Assembly: GCA_944385095.1 (NCBI GenBank)
Contig: CALWVS010000016.1
Coordinates: 1-48,050, forward strand
Direction of reading: 5' to 3'
Length of the DNA: 48,050 bases
Origin: an uncultured Oscillospiraceae bacterium
Lineage (GTDB): Bacteria; Bacillota; Clostridia; Oscillospirales; Oscillospiraceae
A program made the translations under genes and the position numbers. Positions 7,830-16,565 of this stretch are shown in pieces. Below the pieces are notes generated by a model. The model searched no databases and was not told the DNA's origin. It worked only from the letters and a program-made list of their open reading frames with translations. The number at the start of each line of letters is the position of its first letter. Position 1 is the first letter of the stretch.

Positions 7830-7954
7830 ACCAATGCCTCCCTGTCTGTTTTGTGATATACCCCATCTTACGGGGGTTCCTTGCCCATATTGTACACCAA
7901 CTCTCTGGTTTTTTCCACAGAAATCTGTGAATTTTATAAAATCATAAAAAATCC

Positions 7955-8728
7955 CTAAATCAGACCAAAGTGTCTCAGTGCTGTAACCACCCCATCCTCA
8001 TCTACAGTCCCTGTTACATAGTCCGCCTGCTGTTTTACCGTATCACTTGCCGTTCCCATCGCAACACCCAATCCCACATAGGAGAGCATGGAGCTGTCAT
8101 TTTCGCCATCTCCAAATGCCATTGCCTCCTCCGGTTGAATGTGAAACTGTTTCAGGATTGCCTCCACTCCTTTGTCCTTTCCTCCCACTGGTGGGATTAC
8201 ATCCAGAAAATCAGGGTGCCAACGGGTGTATCTCACATGTGGGGCATTGCTGTCCAAAATATGCTCCTCTGCCTGGGTCAAAAAGGAAACCACTTGATAC
8301 ATGGTATGTCCCGCTCCATAGGAGAGGGGTCTCACTTCTGGCATGGAAATATCCAGTTCTTTGACAAAGTGCCTTGTTTTATCCTCAATGTAGTTGGTGT
8401 AGACCTGCTCTCCCTCCAGAAAAATTGCAGAACATCCCAGTTTTTCTGTCACTGCCAACATTTCCTCCACAGCCTCTTTGGAGAGAGGGTTGTGATGCAC
8501 CACTTGATTGCCCACATAGCAGTACTGCCCACTGAGGGTAATATAGCCATCAAAGGAAAACTGGCTATTTACATACCCCAACATGCTCTTATGACGCCCT
8601 GTGGAAACAAACAGTTTTATACCCTTGTCTCTTAGAGTATGCAGAGCTTCCACCAGTGTTTTTGTCATCCTATGGGTTTTAAAACTGAGCATTGTCCCAT
8701 CTACATCTAAAAAAATTGCCTTAATCAT
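7955..8728 (-). CDS. Cof-type HAD-IIB hydrolase
   Basis: A 257-aa cytosolic haloacid-dehalogenase phosphatase. Motif I is FLDVDGTML, with the aspartate nucleophile at the N-terminus; motif II is VSTGRH. Motif IV is FGDGENDSSML, followed by VAMGTASDTVKQQADYVT. The IIB cap lies between motifs II and III. Relatives dephosphorylate sugar phosphates, pyridoxal phosphate or FMN; the substrate here cannot be told. AGGAGAGG fixes the ATG at 8728. A short hairpin with six T (8751-8772) separates it from the upstream CBS-domain gene. Confidence 0.93.
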   Translation of the reverse strand: MIKAIFLDVDGTMLSFKTHRMTKTLVEALHTLRDKGIKLFVSTGRHKSMLGYVNSQFSFDGYITLSGQYCYVGNQVVHHNPLSKEAVEEMLAVTEKLGCSAIFLEGEQVYTNYIEDKTRHFVKELDISMPEVRPLSYGAGHTMYQVVSFLTQAEEHILDSNAPHVRYTRWHPDFLDVIPPVGGKDKGVEAILKQFHIQPEEAMAFGDGENDSSMLSYVGLGVAMGTASDTVKQQADYVTGTVDEDGVVTALRHFGLI

Positions 8729-8750
8729 ACAAAATCCTCTCCTGAAAAAA

Positions 8751-8772
8751 CAGGGTCGCCACTGCAACCCTG
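8751..8772 (-). terminator. Weak intra-operon terminator before the HAD gene
   Basis: On the minus strand CAGGGT and ACCCTG form a 6-bp stem followed by TTTTTT, directly ahead of the HAD gene's ribosome site. It may lower downstream expression. Confidence 0.45.
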
Positions 8773-8785
8773 TTTCTTATCTTCA

Positions 8786-9688
8786 TTAAGCTGTGTGTTC
8801 TTCCTGAATTTTTTCTGCAAGCGCCCACTCTACACGGCGGTCACATAGTTCTTCTACACGAATACGAAGTCCCATTGCCTCCACTACCGGTCGGCTTCCA
8901 TCCTCTGGAATCACTGGGAGCATAGCAAAAACCAATCCACCCACTGTGTCACAATTCAGTTCTTCCAGTGTTTCCTCTGGCAGTTCTAAGCCCATTGCCT
9001 CAGCCAGTTCCTCCAAATCTGCTGAACCGGAGACTCTCCACTGGTTCTCCCCACTTTTGACAATCTCCTGTTCCTCCTGTGGGTCAAATTCATCGTAAAT
9101 TTTGCCCACCAGTTCTTCCAGCAAATCTTCTAAAGTCAGGAGCCCACCTGTACCACCATATTCATCGACCACCAGTGCCATGTGGATTTTTTTACTCTGC
9201 ATATCCCGAAAGAGGGCATCTGCCCGCACCGTTTTAGGCACAAAATAAGCAGGTCGCAATAGTTGCTCCAGTGGCAATGGCTGTTCTCTCTGGCGGTTGA
9301 ACAAATAATCTCTGGCAGAAAGGATTCCGACAACATCATCAATTTCTCCCTGATACACTGGAAAACGGGAGAGTCCAGTAGATTGCATAGTCTCTAAAAT
9401 GGTGGCCTCATCTTCTGTCAAATCCAGTGCTACCATATCGGTACGATGTACCATCACATCTTCTGCGGTCATACTGTTAAACTCAAAGATATTTTCTATC
9501 ATCTCTTTTTCTGCCTGTTCGATGGCACCGGATTCTTCCCCTTCCTCTACCATAGCCATAATCTCATCTGCCAGTTGTTCTGTCTCACCTCTGTGCAACC
9601 ACCGTTTGACAGGCTGCCACAACAATAAAACACAGTTCACCAGGAAACTCAAGCCAAACAAAATCGGCCATATTTGGTCTGGAGACAC
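8786..9688 (-). CDS. CNNM/CorC-like CBS protein lacking the DUF21 domain
   Basis: The 300-aa protein has one hydrophobic segment (about residues 6-24). A linker is followed by a CBS pair (about 68-190; VMVHRTDMVALDL, FPVYQGEIDDVVGILSARDY, LVVDEYGGTGGLLTLEDLLE) and a CorC_HlyC domain (about 205-290). The four-helix DUF21 pore region of the full-length family is absent. The soluble half is clearly paralogous to the 201-1538 protein, so this resembles the shorter CorC-type members and may act on a partner transporter. The start is GTG 9688 with AAGGAGG. Promoter at 9749-9777. Confidence 0.88.
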   Translation of the reverse strand: MSPDQIWPILFGLSFLVNCVLLLWQPVKRWLHRGETEQLADEIMAMVEEGEESGAIEQAEKEMIENIFEFNSMTAEDVMVHRTDMVALDLTEDEATILETMQSTGLSRFPVYQGEIDDVVGILSARDYLFNRQREQPLPLEQLLRPAYFVPKTVRADALFRDMQSKKIHMALVVDEYGGTGGLLTLEDLLEELVGKIYDEFDPQEEQEIVKSGENQWRVSGSADLEELAEAMGLELPEETLEELNCDTVGGLVFAMLPVIPEDGSRPVVEAMGLRIRVEELCDRRVEWALAEKIQEEHTA

Positions 9689-9748
9689 AAAAATTCCTCC
9701 TTAATTCTTCTAGCCTCATCATTGAATTTTGGAATACACTTCCGCTCC

Positions 9749-9777
9749 ATGATAGCACAAAAGCAATTTTGCCGCAA
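9749..9777 (-). promoter_or_regulatory. Promoter of the short CNNM/CorC gene and its operon
   Basis: On the minus strand: TTGCGG, 17 bp, TATCAT (preceded by TGC). It probably drives the CBS, HAD, nuclease and DUF975 genes. Confidence 0.55.
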
Positions 9778-9791
9778 GGGCGAGAAAAGAA

Positions 9792-9820
9792 AAGACATTT
9801 TCTTTTCTATATGATATAAT
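9792..9820 (+). promoter_or_regulatory. Promoter of the ClC gene
   Basis: AAGACA, 17 bp, TATAAT, about 38 nt upstream of the ATG at 9859. Confidence 0.5.
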
Positions 9821-9858
9821 AAATCTCATCTTAACAGAAACTATATATGGAGGAAATC

Positions 9859-11118
9859 ATGAATCCATGTCTGAAACATCTGCACCCCAGTCTTCAGGAT
9901 GGGTGGCGTTTTTGTGTCTGGCTCATCTATGCTGGCAGCATTGGTTTTTTGGTTGGTATTGTTGCCATTGCTTTTCACTATGGCATTCATTGGGCAACAG
10001 ACATCCGCCTCAGCCACCCCACAATATTGTGGGCACTGCCGTTCACTGGTGCCGCCATTGTTTTTTTCTACCGAGTATGTGGTATGGAAAAAGATCAGGG
10101 AACCAACTTGGTTTTGGTGGCAGTTCGTGAGGCTGAACCACTCAAGTTGCGCACTGCTCCCCTCATCTTCCTCTCTACAGTACTCACCCACTTGGTTGGT
10201 GGCTCCGCCGGTCGGGAAGGTGCCGCTCTGCAACTGGGTGGTTCTCTAGCGGCATGGGTTGGTAAGAAAATACGATTGGATGCGAAAGACCACCGCATTA
10301 TGATTATGTGTGGAATGTCTGCCGCTTTTTCTGCTCTATTTGGCACCCCTCTCACCGCTGCCCTTTTCTCTATGGAAGTAGTCAGTGTGGGGGTTTTATA
10401 CTATGCCGCCCTGGTCCCCTGTTTGACCTCTGCTATGGTTGCCTTTCAGTTGGCGTGCCTGTGTGGACTGCATCAGGTAGATAGCTATCCCATCCATGAG
10501 GTCCTGGCGTTAACTCCAACTTCTATGGTAAAGGTTATGATTTTAGGTGCTCTCTGTGCCCTTGTATCCATTTTATTTTGTGTTTCAGTCCATACTGCCC
10601 CAAAATTATATCAAAAACTGATTCCTCAGCCCCTGTTGCGCGCCTTTGTTGGGGGATGTCTTGTGCTGCTGGTCACCTCCCTCATTGGTTCTCAGGATTA
10701 CAACGGAGCTGGTGACACAGTAATTCAACGGATGTTGGAAGGGGAAACCATTCCTGAGGCATTTCTATTCAAAATTCTTTTAACCGCTCTGACCTTGGGG
10801 GCTGGCTTCCGTGGTGGTGAAATTGTCCCTGTTTTATTTACAGGTGCTGCATTTGGCACCACCTTGTCCACACTATTATCCATTCCCCATGGTTTTTCTG
10901 GTGCACTGGGTATGGTAGCAGTGTTCTGTGGTGCCACCAACTGTCCCATCAGTGCCCTGCTTCTTGCCTTTGAATTATTTGGTGGTGAAGGAATGCCACT
11001 TTATGCTTTGTGTTGTGCAGTGTCGTATACATTATCTGGCTATTATGGACTGTATCATGAACAAAAAATTGTCTATTCCAAGCTAAAACCCGAATGGATT
11101 GATACAAAGGCTCGGTAA
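9859..11118 (+). CDS. ClC-family chloride channel/antiporter
   Basis: The 419-aa polytopic protein carries the ClC signatures: GSAGREGAALQLGG, with the gating glutamate about E120 in GREG; GFRGGEIVPVLFTGAAFG in place of GxFxP; and ATNCPISALLLAFELFGG. The family moves Cl- (or F-) across the membrane as channels or H+ antiporters. The GREGA variant and the GGEIVP selectivity region differ from classic GREGP/GxFAP, so the preferred anion is uncertain. No fluoride riboswitch is seen upstream. I chose ATG 9859, 5 nt after GGAGG; the ATG at 9847 overlaps that site. Confidence 0.9.
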   Translation: MNPCLKHLHPSLQDGWRFCVWLIYAGSIGFLVGIVAIAFHYGIHWATDIRLSHPTILWALPFTGAAIVFFYRVCGMEKDQGTNLVLVAVREAEPLKLRTAPLIFLSTVLTHLVGGSAGREGAALQLGGSLAAWVGKKIRLDAKDHRIMIMCGMSAAFSALFGTPLTAALFSMEVVSVGVLYYAALVPCLTSAMVAFQLACLCGLHQVDSYPIHEVLALTPTSMVKVMILGALCALVSILFCVSVHTAPKLYQKLIPQPLLRAFVGGCLVLLVTSLIGSQDYNGAGDTVIQRMLEGETIPEAFLFKILLTALTLGAGFRGGEIVPVLFTGAAFGTTLSTLLSIPHGFSGALGMVAVFCGATNCPISALLLAFELFGGEGMPLYALCCAVSYTLSGYYGLYHEQKIVYSKLKPEWIDTKAR

Positions 11119-11126
11119 AGTTTTGC

Positions 11127-11155
11127 TTGACTTTGTGCTGACATAAGACTATAAT
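11127..11155 (+). promoter_or_regulatory. Promoter of rubrerythrin
   Basis: TTGACT, 17 bp, TATAAT, starting only 9 nt after the stop codon of the ClC gene. Confidence 0.75.
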
Positions 11156-11197
11156 GCAAATAAGAATTATTTCTATTTCTTTCAGGAGGGTTTGGTT

Positions 11198-11764
11198 ATG
11201 GAATTTAAGGGAAGTCGTACAGAAAAAAATCTGCTCGCTGCCTTTCAGGGTGAGTCTATGGCTCGAAACAAATATCTGTTTTTCGCAGAAAAGGCACGGC
11301 AGGAACACCATCCAGAAATTTCTGAGCTGTTTGAAAAGTTGGCTCTCAACGAAGGAATGCATGGAAAACTGCTCTATCAAAAGTTGACTGGTGTAAAATC
11401 AACACTGGAAAATCTCCAGACCGCAGCACAGGGGGAATATGGAGAGTGGAGCAATATGTACCCCGAATTTGCCAAAATTGCCGCGGAGGAGGGTTTTGAG
11501 GACATTGCAAAGCTGTTTGAAGCCATTGCTCAGATTGAAAAAGACCATGAGCAGCGTTTCATGCAGGCTCTCGTCCAGTTGACCACTGCCAAAGCAACAC
11601 AAATTGAAACTCCCACTCCTGCTCCACAGCAGACCCGCACCGTCACTGCCACTGGCTACCGCTGTGTATTCTGTGGTGCCATCTATGATGAACGTCATGA
11701 CGTGTGCCCTGTCTGTGAAGCCATTGGTTCTTTTGAGGAAACCACCTATCAGAAAGCTCTGTAA
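11198..11764 (+). CDS. rbr: Rubrerythrin
   Basis: The 188-aa cytosolic protein reduces hydrogen peroxide in anaerobes using electrons from NADH through rubredoxin. The ferritin-like domain has all expected di-iron ligands by position: E19, E52/H55, E80/E83 and E114/H117. The C-terminal rubredoxin-like domain has C156-x2-C159 and C170-x2-C173. Start ATG 11198 follows AGGAGG by about 8 nt. The gene has its own strong promoter, and its presence supports a strict anaerobe. Confidence 0.96.
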   Translation: MEFKGSRTEKNLLAAFQGESMARNKYLFFAEKARQEHHPEISELFEKLALNEGMHGKLLYQKLTGVKSTLENLQTAAQGEYGEWSNMYPEFAKIAAEEGFEDIAKLFEAIAQIEKDHEQRFMQALVQLTTAKATQIETPTPAPQQTRTVTATGYRCVFCGAIYDERHDVCPVCEAIGSFEETTYQKAL

Positions 11765-11777
11765 AATATCTTTTTCC

Positions 11778-11806
11778 TTGCCATATTTTCCATCTTCTTG
11801 TATCAT
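11778..11806 (+). promoter_or_regulatory. Promoter of the VOC gene
   Basis: TTGCCA, 17 bp, TATCAT, about 35 nt before the ATG at 11841. Confidence 0.5.
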
Positions 11807-11840
11807 GATAGTATCCCACATATAATGGAGGTAGCCTCTT

Positions 11841-12209
11841 ATGCTGCGCTTTGACCATTTTAACTTCAATGTTTTGGATTTAGAAAAGAGTATTTCCTTC
11901 TATCAGGATGCCCTCAATTTACAGATTGTACGGGAACATGTGGCTGAAGACCAGTCATTCAAACTGGTGTATCTGGGGGACAGTGAAACCAGCTTTCAAT
12001 TGGAGCTTACATGGCTGAGAGACCGCACAGAACCCTATAATTTGGGAGAATGTGAATTTCATCTGGCATTTGTCACCGATGATTATGATGCTATGTATGC
12101 AAAACACAAAGAAATGGGTTGTATCTGTTATGAGAACCCTGCAATGGGAATCTATTTTATCAGCGACCCAGACGGCTACTGGATTGAAATTGTTCCCTCT
12201 CGCACTTAA
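11841..12209 (+). CDS. VOC/glyoxalase I family protein
   Basis: A 122-aa two-module vicinal-oxygen-chelate protein. The start HFNFNVLDLEKSISFYQDAL and end ISDPDGYWIEIV match the lactoylglutathione lyase group. Candidate metal ligands sit at H6, E55, H74 and E116, the glyoxalase I set. The usual reaction isomerises the methylglyoxal-thiol hemithioacetal; the native thiol of this organism is unknown. GGAGGT lies 8 nt before the ATG. Confidence 0.85.
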   Translation: MLRFDHFNFNVLDLEKSISFYQDALNLQIVREHVAEDQSFKLVYLGDSETSFQLELTWLRDRTEPYNLGECEFHLAFVTDDYDAMYAKHKEMGCICYENPAMGIYFISDPDGYWIEIVPSRT

Positions 12210-12215
12210 TAAAAG

Positions 12216-12251
12216 AGGACTGTAACGCTCGGTGTTGTTACAGTCCTTTTT
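12216..12251. terminator. Bidirectional terminator between VOC and TrmH-type genes
   Basis: An 11-bp stem AGGACTGTAAC/GTTACAGTCCT flanked by A-rich and T-rich runs. It overlaps the stop codon of the convergent gene. Confidence 0.85.
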
Positions 12252-13083
12252 CTCTATCCTGTTTTCTGAGCTGCCAGAATGCCACTGCACTGGCTGCTGC
12301 CACATTCAGGGAATCCACCTGATGTGCCATTGGAATGTATACCTGATAGGTACTGGCTGCAATGGTAGAGGAACACAGTCCATCCCCCTCCGTTCCCAAC
12401 AGGATTGCCAGCCGTTCCACCGCTTGCAGACATGGTTCATCTATCTGAATGGCATCTTTCACCAGTGCCATTGCCGCTGCCTCAAACCCAAGCTGATGCA
12501 GTTGTTCCACACCATGTTCCACCCATTCTGTATGGGTCCCTCTCATATACGCCCATGGAATTTGAAACACAGTCCCCATACTAACCCGTACCGCCCTTCT
12601 GTGCAGTGGGTCACAGCAATTTGGAGACAATAATACCCCGTCCATATGGAGGGCAGCGGCAGAGCGCATGATTGCCCCTACATTGGTTGGGTCTACAATT
12701 CCTTCCAAAACCGCTATACGGGAGGCTGTGGTGCAGACTTCTTCCGGTGTTTTGGGTTTTGGACGTCTCATAGCACACAGCATTCCCCTAGTCAGTTCAT
12801 ACCCTGTCAAGGCTGCCAATGTGTCTCTGGATGCTGTATAAACTGGCACCTGTGGGCATCGCTCTAAAAACGGTTTCCCCTGTCCCTCTATCTGCCGCTG
12901 TTCCATCAAAAAGGAAACTGGTTCGTAGCCTGCATCCAACGCATGGGAGATTACTTTTGCACTTTCTGCTACAAACAACCCCTGTTCAGGGTTCCGTCTG
13001 TTTTTCAACTGTGCCTCTGTGAGTCGTGCATAGACATCCAGTTCTCCACAGTTGATGTCACTAATGTGGATAATATGCCCCAT
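12238..13083 (-). CDS. TrmH/SpoU family RNA methyltransferase
   Basis: The 281-aa enzyme is a SPOUT-class, S-adenosylmethionine-dependent RNA 2'-O-methyltransferase acting on tRNA or rRNA. The three SpoU motifs are present: NVGAIMRSAAAL (motif 1), LLGTEGDGL (motif 2) and YIPMAHQVDSLNVAAASAVA (motif 3). The N-terminal region (RLTEAQLKNRRNPEQGLFVAE) fits the substrate-binding domain of this group. The ATG overlaps the upstream amidohydrolase stop as TAATG, suggesting translational coupling. The exact nucleotide target cannot be read from sequence. Confidence 0.92.
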   Translation of the reverse strand: MGHIIHISDINCGELDVYARLTEAQLKNRRNPEQGLFVAESAKVISHALDAGYEPVSFLMEQRQIEGQGKPFLERCPQVPVYTASRDTLAALTGYELTRGMLCAMRRPKPKTPEEVCTTASRIAVLEGIVDPTNVGAIMRSAAALHMDGVLLSPNCCDPLHRRAVRVSMGTVFQIPWAYMRGTHTEWVEHGVEQLHQLGFEAAAMALVKDAIQIDEPCLQAVERLAILLGTEGDGLCSSTIAASTYQVYIPMAHQVDSLNVAAASAVAFWQLRKQDREKGL

Positions 13084-13949
13084 TATATCCCTCTAAGCTC
13101 AGACAAATGCAGAAGTCCCTCTGCATTGCCACCCAGAATGGCTGCCCGCTCCTCAGAAGTCAGTGGCAACTGCTCTATCTGTCTCACACATTCCACCTGA
13201 CCGCCCCATGGGCTGTCTGTTCCAAACAGGAACCGCTCCACTCCAAAACTGTGAACCATCCTCATAAACTGCTCCTCCTGCATCATGGGAAGCTGCTCCT
13301 TTGAATAGAAGCCATCCCCTAATGGATGAAGCATACCCAGAGAATAGGAGGTATCCAAATATACCTTGGTATCACAGAGCAGTTCTTCTGCCTCATCCCA
13401 GCACCGCCATCCACCCATATGGGCCAAAATCAAAGTCATAGGTCCAACCTGAGCAATGGCACTGCGCACCATAGCCGGTGTCACATGGACAACTCCCGGA
13501 AAGCCTACATCCAGTCCAGAGTGAGTCAGCACAACCAGTCCCAGCTCTGCTGCCCGTTCCAAAATACGCAGGGTACGAATGTCGTCAAAGTCTACACCCT
13601 GATACACTGGATGCAGCTTAATCCCCTTTAATCCCAACTCTGCCACTCTGGCAAGCTCCTGTTTGTAGTCTGCAAAATCTGGGTGCATACAGCCCAGTGA
13701 GAAGATACCCGTCTCCTGAAATTTTTCATTGATGGCAGCAGAACTGTCATTGATTCTCAGTACCTGTTTGGGAGCGGTTGCCACAGGGAGCACCACAGAA
13801 TAGTCAATCCCTGCCTTCTGCATGGAAACCATTAAGTCAGAGCCTTTCCCACTGAGAAAGGATTTTGTGTGGGACATCTGCTCCAGTTTGGGAATGGTTG
13901 TCTCTGCCAGTGCATCTGGAAATGTATGGGTGTGTATATCAATTACCAT
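13083..13949 (-). CDS. Amidohydrolase-2 family metal-dependent hydrolase
   Basis: A 288-aa TIM-barrel protein of the PF04909-like group. Metal-site motifs are DIHTHTFPD at the N-terminus, GIKLHPVYQG, LTHSG, ILAHMGGW and LFGTDSPWGG near the C-terminus. Relatives decarboxylate or hydrolyse small carboxylates; the substrate is unknown. I chose ATG 13949, with GAGAAGG upstream and the HTH motif a few residues in; the longer frame to 14027 has no ribosome site. It lies about 90 nt after the symporter gene, so a link to imported substrate is possible but unproven. Confidence 0.85.
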   Translation of the reverse strand: MVIDIHTHTFPDALAETTIPKLEQMSHTKSFLSGKGSDLMVSMQKAGIDYSVVLPVATAPKQVLRINDSSAAINEKFQETGIFSLGCMHPDFADYKQELARVAELGLKGIKLHPVYQGVDFDDIRTLRILERAAELGLVVLTHSGLDVGFPGVVHVTPAMVRSAIAQVGPMTLILAHMGGWRCWDEAEELLCDTKVYLDTSYSLGMLHPLGDGFYSKEQLPMMQEEQFMRMVHSFGVERFLFGTDSPWGGQVECVRQIEQLPLTSEERAAILGGNAEGLLHLSELRGI

Positions 13950-14042
13950 AGGAAAGCCTTCTCTCATTGTAAAATAATGCAGTATGGTATCACATTCCCA
14001 GCCATTTGAAAAGAGCGGGAATTGCACAATTTCTGTAAAATC

Positions 14043-15587
14043 TTACTCATCACTTGCCAATGCATCACTTTGGCGCACCAGCACTCTCTGTTCATAGCAG
14101 GAAAACGCATGGTCAATATGACTTCCCTCTGGCTTTGGTGTACAGACTGACACTACCGGAACTAAAATCAACCCTGCCAGCATACAAAAAGCCCCTGCAT
14201 TGATGGGAGATTTTAAAATAGCAGGAAATATCTCGGGAACCACCATATTTGCCACCATAAACACAACTGCAAACACAAAACAGCTTCCACAGGCAGCCGC
14301 AGAGGTTTTCTTCCAGTACAATCCATAGAGGAAAGGAGCCAGAAATGCACCTGCCAGTGTTCCCCATGAAATACCCATAAGCTGGGCAATAAAGGTTACA
14401 TTTGACTGATATTGTACAATGGCAATCACCACAGAAATGGCAATAAACACCAGTACAAGCCCACGAATCACAGCCACCTGTGTCTGCTCTTTCATATCCT
14501 TTGCCACTGCACTTTTGATGAAATCCAAAGTTAACGTAGAACTGGAGGTAAGCACCAGAGAGGACAGAGTAGACATAGAGGCAGACAACACCAGAATAAT
14601 CACAATGGCAATCAGCAAATCAGGCAGACCTGACAGCATGGTGGGAACCAAAAAATCATACCCCAATTCTGCCACCTGCTCCGGCGTGGAAAACAGACGG
14701 CTAAACCCACCCAGAAAATAACAGCCACCTGCCACTACCAGCGCAAACAGGGTGGAAATAATCATCCCTTTGTGGACTGCAGACTCACTTTTAATCGCAT
14801 AAAACTTCTGCACCATCTGAGGCAGTCCCCATGTACCCAGAGAGGTCAGCAGAACCACTGCCAGCAGATTCACAGGGTCTGGTCCAAAGAAAGAGGCAAA
14901 CACACCTGGGACAGCGGATGTGGTCCCATCCTCCACACGGGCAAGCCCCTCCAATGCTGCCATAAAGCCACCCTTACTCTGCAATACAGCTGCAATCACT
15001 GTCACAATTCCAAAGAGCATTATAATACCCTGCACAAAATCATTGATGGCTGTTGCCATGTATCCCCCTGCAATGACATAAATGGCAGTTAATACAGCCA
15101 TACATATCACACAAACAGTATAATCTACAGAAAACGCCATTCCAAACAAACGGGAAAGCCCATTGTAAAGGGATGCTGTATAAGGAATGAGAAACAGAAA
15201 TGTAATGACTGAGGCAGCCAACTTCAGGGCTGGGGATTGAAATCTTCTTCCAAAAAATTCCGGCATAGTGGCACTGTCCAAATGCTGGGTCATAATACGG
15301 GTGCGCCGCCCCAACACAGCCCACGCCAGCAGAGAGCCTAAAAACGCATTGCCAATCCCTGCCCATGTGGCTGCAATGCCATACTTCCAGCCAAACTGCC
15401 CAGCATACCCAATGAACACAACCGCAGAAAAATAGGAAGTACCATAGGCAAAGGCAGTGAGCCAGGGACCCACAGAGCGTCCACCCAGTACAAATCCTGT
15501 CACATCGGAAGCATGTCTGCGACAGGATAGCCCAATTCCAATCATAACCGCAAAAAAGATGACCAATAACCCAACTTTGATTCCCAT
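14043..15587 (-). CDS. Sodium:solute symporter (SSS family, PutP-like)
   Basis: The 514-aa protein has about 13 hydrophobic helices. SSS hallmarks are GFVLGGRSVGPWLTAFAYG and SYFSAVVFIGYAGQFGW near the N-terminus, YVIAGGYMATAINDFVQG in the middle, and VLSASMSTLSSLVLTSSSTL, the serine-rich sodium-site helix. It imports an organic solute (proline, pantothenate or a related compound) with Na+. AGGAG lies before ATG 15587. A TTGACT/TAAACT promoter is at 15623-15651. The substrate cannot be fixed; the neighbouring amidohydrolase may be a hint. Confidence 0.93.
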   Translation of the reverse strand: MGIKVGLLVIFFAVMIGIGLSCRRHASDVTGFVLGGRSVGPWLTAFAYGTSYFSAVVFIGYAGQFGWKYGIAATWAGIGNAFLGSLLAWAVLGRRTRIMTQHLDSATMPEFFGRRFQSPALKLAASVITFLFLIPYTASLYNGLSRLFGMAFSVDYTVCVICMAVLTAIYVIAGGYMATAINDFVQGIIMLFGIVTVIAAVLQSKGGFMAALEGLARVEDGTTSAVPGVFASFFGPDPVNLLAVVLLTSLGTWGLPQMVQKFYAIKSESAVHKGMIISTLFALVVAGGCYFLGGFSRLFSTPEQVAELGYDFLVPTMLSGLPDLLIAIVIILVLSASMSTLSSLVLTSSSTLTLDFIKSAVAKDMKEQTQVAVIRGLVLVFIAISVVIAIVQYQSNVTFIAQLMGISWGTLAGAFLAPFLYGLYWKKTSAAACGSCFVFAVVFMVANMVVPEIFPAILKSPINAGAFCMLAGLILVPVVSVCTPKPEGSHIDHAFSCYEQRVLVRQSDALASDE

Positions 15588-15622
15588 GGTTTTATTCTCC
15601 TAACAAAATTTTATCGCTTTAA

Positions 15623-15651
15623 AGTTTAACGCGTAAAAGCAGTAAAGTCAA
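15623..15651 (-). promoter_or_regulatory. Promoter of the SSS symporter
   Basis: On the minus strand: TTGACT, 17 bp, TAAACT. A near-palindrome centred on ACGCGT (TTTTACGCGTTAAA) overlaps the end of the spacer and the -10 box and could be an operator. The rest of 15652-15786 is AT-rich with no gene that I can support. Confidence 0.55.
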
Positions 15652-15805
15652 ATCTTTTTTTCCTTGTAATACATAACATTCTGACTTACTTTCACTTCCT
15701 TTTATCAAAAAATGTTGTAATTTTGAAAATAAAAACAGAATGATTGCTTTTTTTAAAAATTTATTCGTAATAAATTCACAAAAAACTATGGATTTTTTTC
15801 ATTTT

Positions 15806-15816
15806 TGTGGTATAAT
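15806..15816 (+). promoter_or_regulatory. Extended -10 promoter of hpf
   Basis: TGGTATAAT with a poor -35 region. The leader carries two small hairpins, GAAGGTAAAAACCTTC and CCCCAGTTGGGG, before the ribosome site. Confidence 0.5.
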
Positions 15817-15880
15817 AAGTCCATGAGAAGGTAAAAACCTTCCATATACCCCAGTTGGGGCGAAAGGAGCGGAACAAGTT

Positions 15881-16438
15881 ATGAAGTTTGTATTCACAGA
15901 TAAAAAGGTGAACGTGCCCAACTATATTCATCGCTATGCAGAAAAGAAAGTGGGCAAGCTGGACCGTTTCTTTAAGGAGGATGCAAGTGCAGCACTGACC
16001 TTCAGTGTTGAAAAGGACAGAAACAAGGTAGAAGTAACCATCCGTTCCAATGGAACCATCTTCCGTGTTTCTGAAAGCTCCTCTGATATGCGTGCATCCA
16101 TTGATGCAGCAGTCGCCTCTTTGGAACGTCAGATTCGCAAGAATAAGACCCGTTTGGAGAAGCGTCTGCGTCAGGGTGCCTTTGAACGCTCTGTGGGTGT
16201 GGATGAGGAAGATGAATTTTTCTCTCTGGTTCCAGATGCTCCTGAAGATGGAGAGTACCACATTGTACGCACCAAAACATTCCCCATTAAGCCTATGAAC
16301 CGTGAGGAGGCTATTTTACAGATGAATCTGCTGGGACACAGCTTCTTTGCCTTCCGTGATGAGGATGCCGGCGGTTCCTTTGCGGTGGTGTATCGCAGAA
16401 ATAATGGTGATTATGGCTTGATTGAAGACGAGCTGTAA
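15881..16438 (+). CDS. hpf: Long-form ribosome hibernation promoting factor
   Basis: A 185-aa protein of the HPF/RaiA/YfiA family. The N-terminal S30AE domain (about 1-100) binds the 30S decoding centre. The C-terminal dimerisation domain (about 125-185; IVRTKTFPIKPMNREEAILQ, FFAFRDEDAGGSFAVVYRR, YGLIEDEL) is the marker of the long form, which pairs ribosomes into 100S particles in stationary phase. AAAGGAG lies 11 nt before the ATG. A strong terminator follows. Confidence 0.97.
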   Translation: MKFVFTDKKVNVPNYIHRYAEKKVGKLDRFFKEDASAALTFSVEKDRNKVEVTIRSNGTIFRVSESSSDMRASIDAAVASLERQIRKNKTRLEKRLRQGAFERSVGVDEEDEFFSLVPDAPEDGEYHIVRTKTFPIKPMNREEAILQMNLLGHSFFAFRDEDAGGSFAVVYRRNNGDYGLIEDEL

Positions 16439-16480
16439 GATAAAATAACTTCTTTTGTTTTGTGAGTATGTAAGATGGAA

Positions 16481-16515
16481 ACGGTACGGCAGAACTCTGC
16501 CGTACCGTTTTTTAA
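16481..16515 (+). terminator. Terminator of hpf
   Basis: A 13-bp perfect stem, ACGGTACGGCAGA and its complement, followed by T-rich sequence. Confidence 0.9.
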
Positions 16516-16565
16516 AGGGACATTCTCATCTGTCACCCAATAAAGAAAGATAGGTGAAATTGAAT

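Noticed and set aside
9821-9858. Possible fluoride riboswitch before the ClC gene
   Set aside because: The leader is under 40 nt and lacks the conserved fluoride aptamer blocks.
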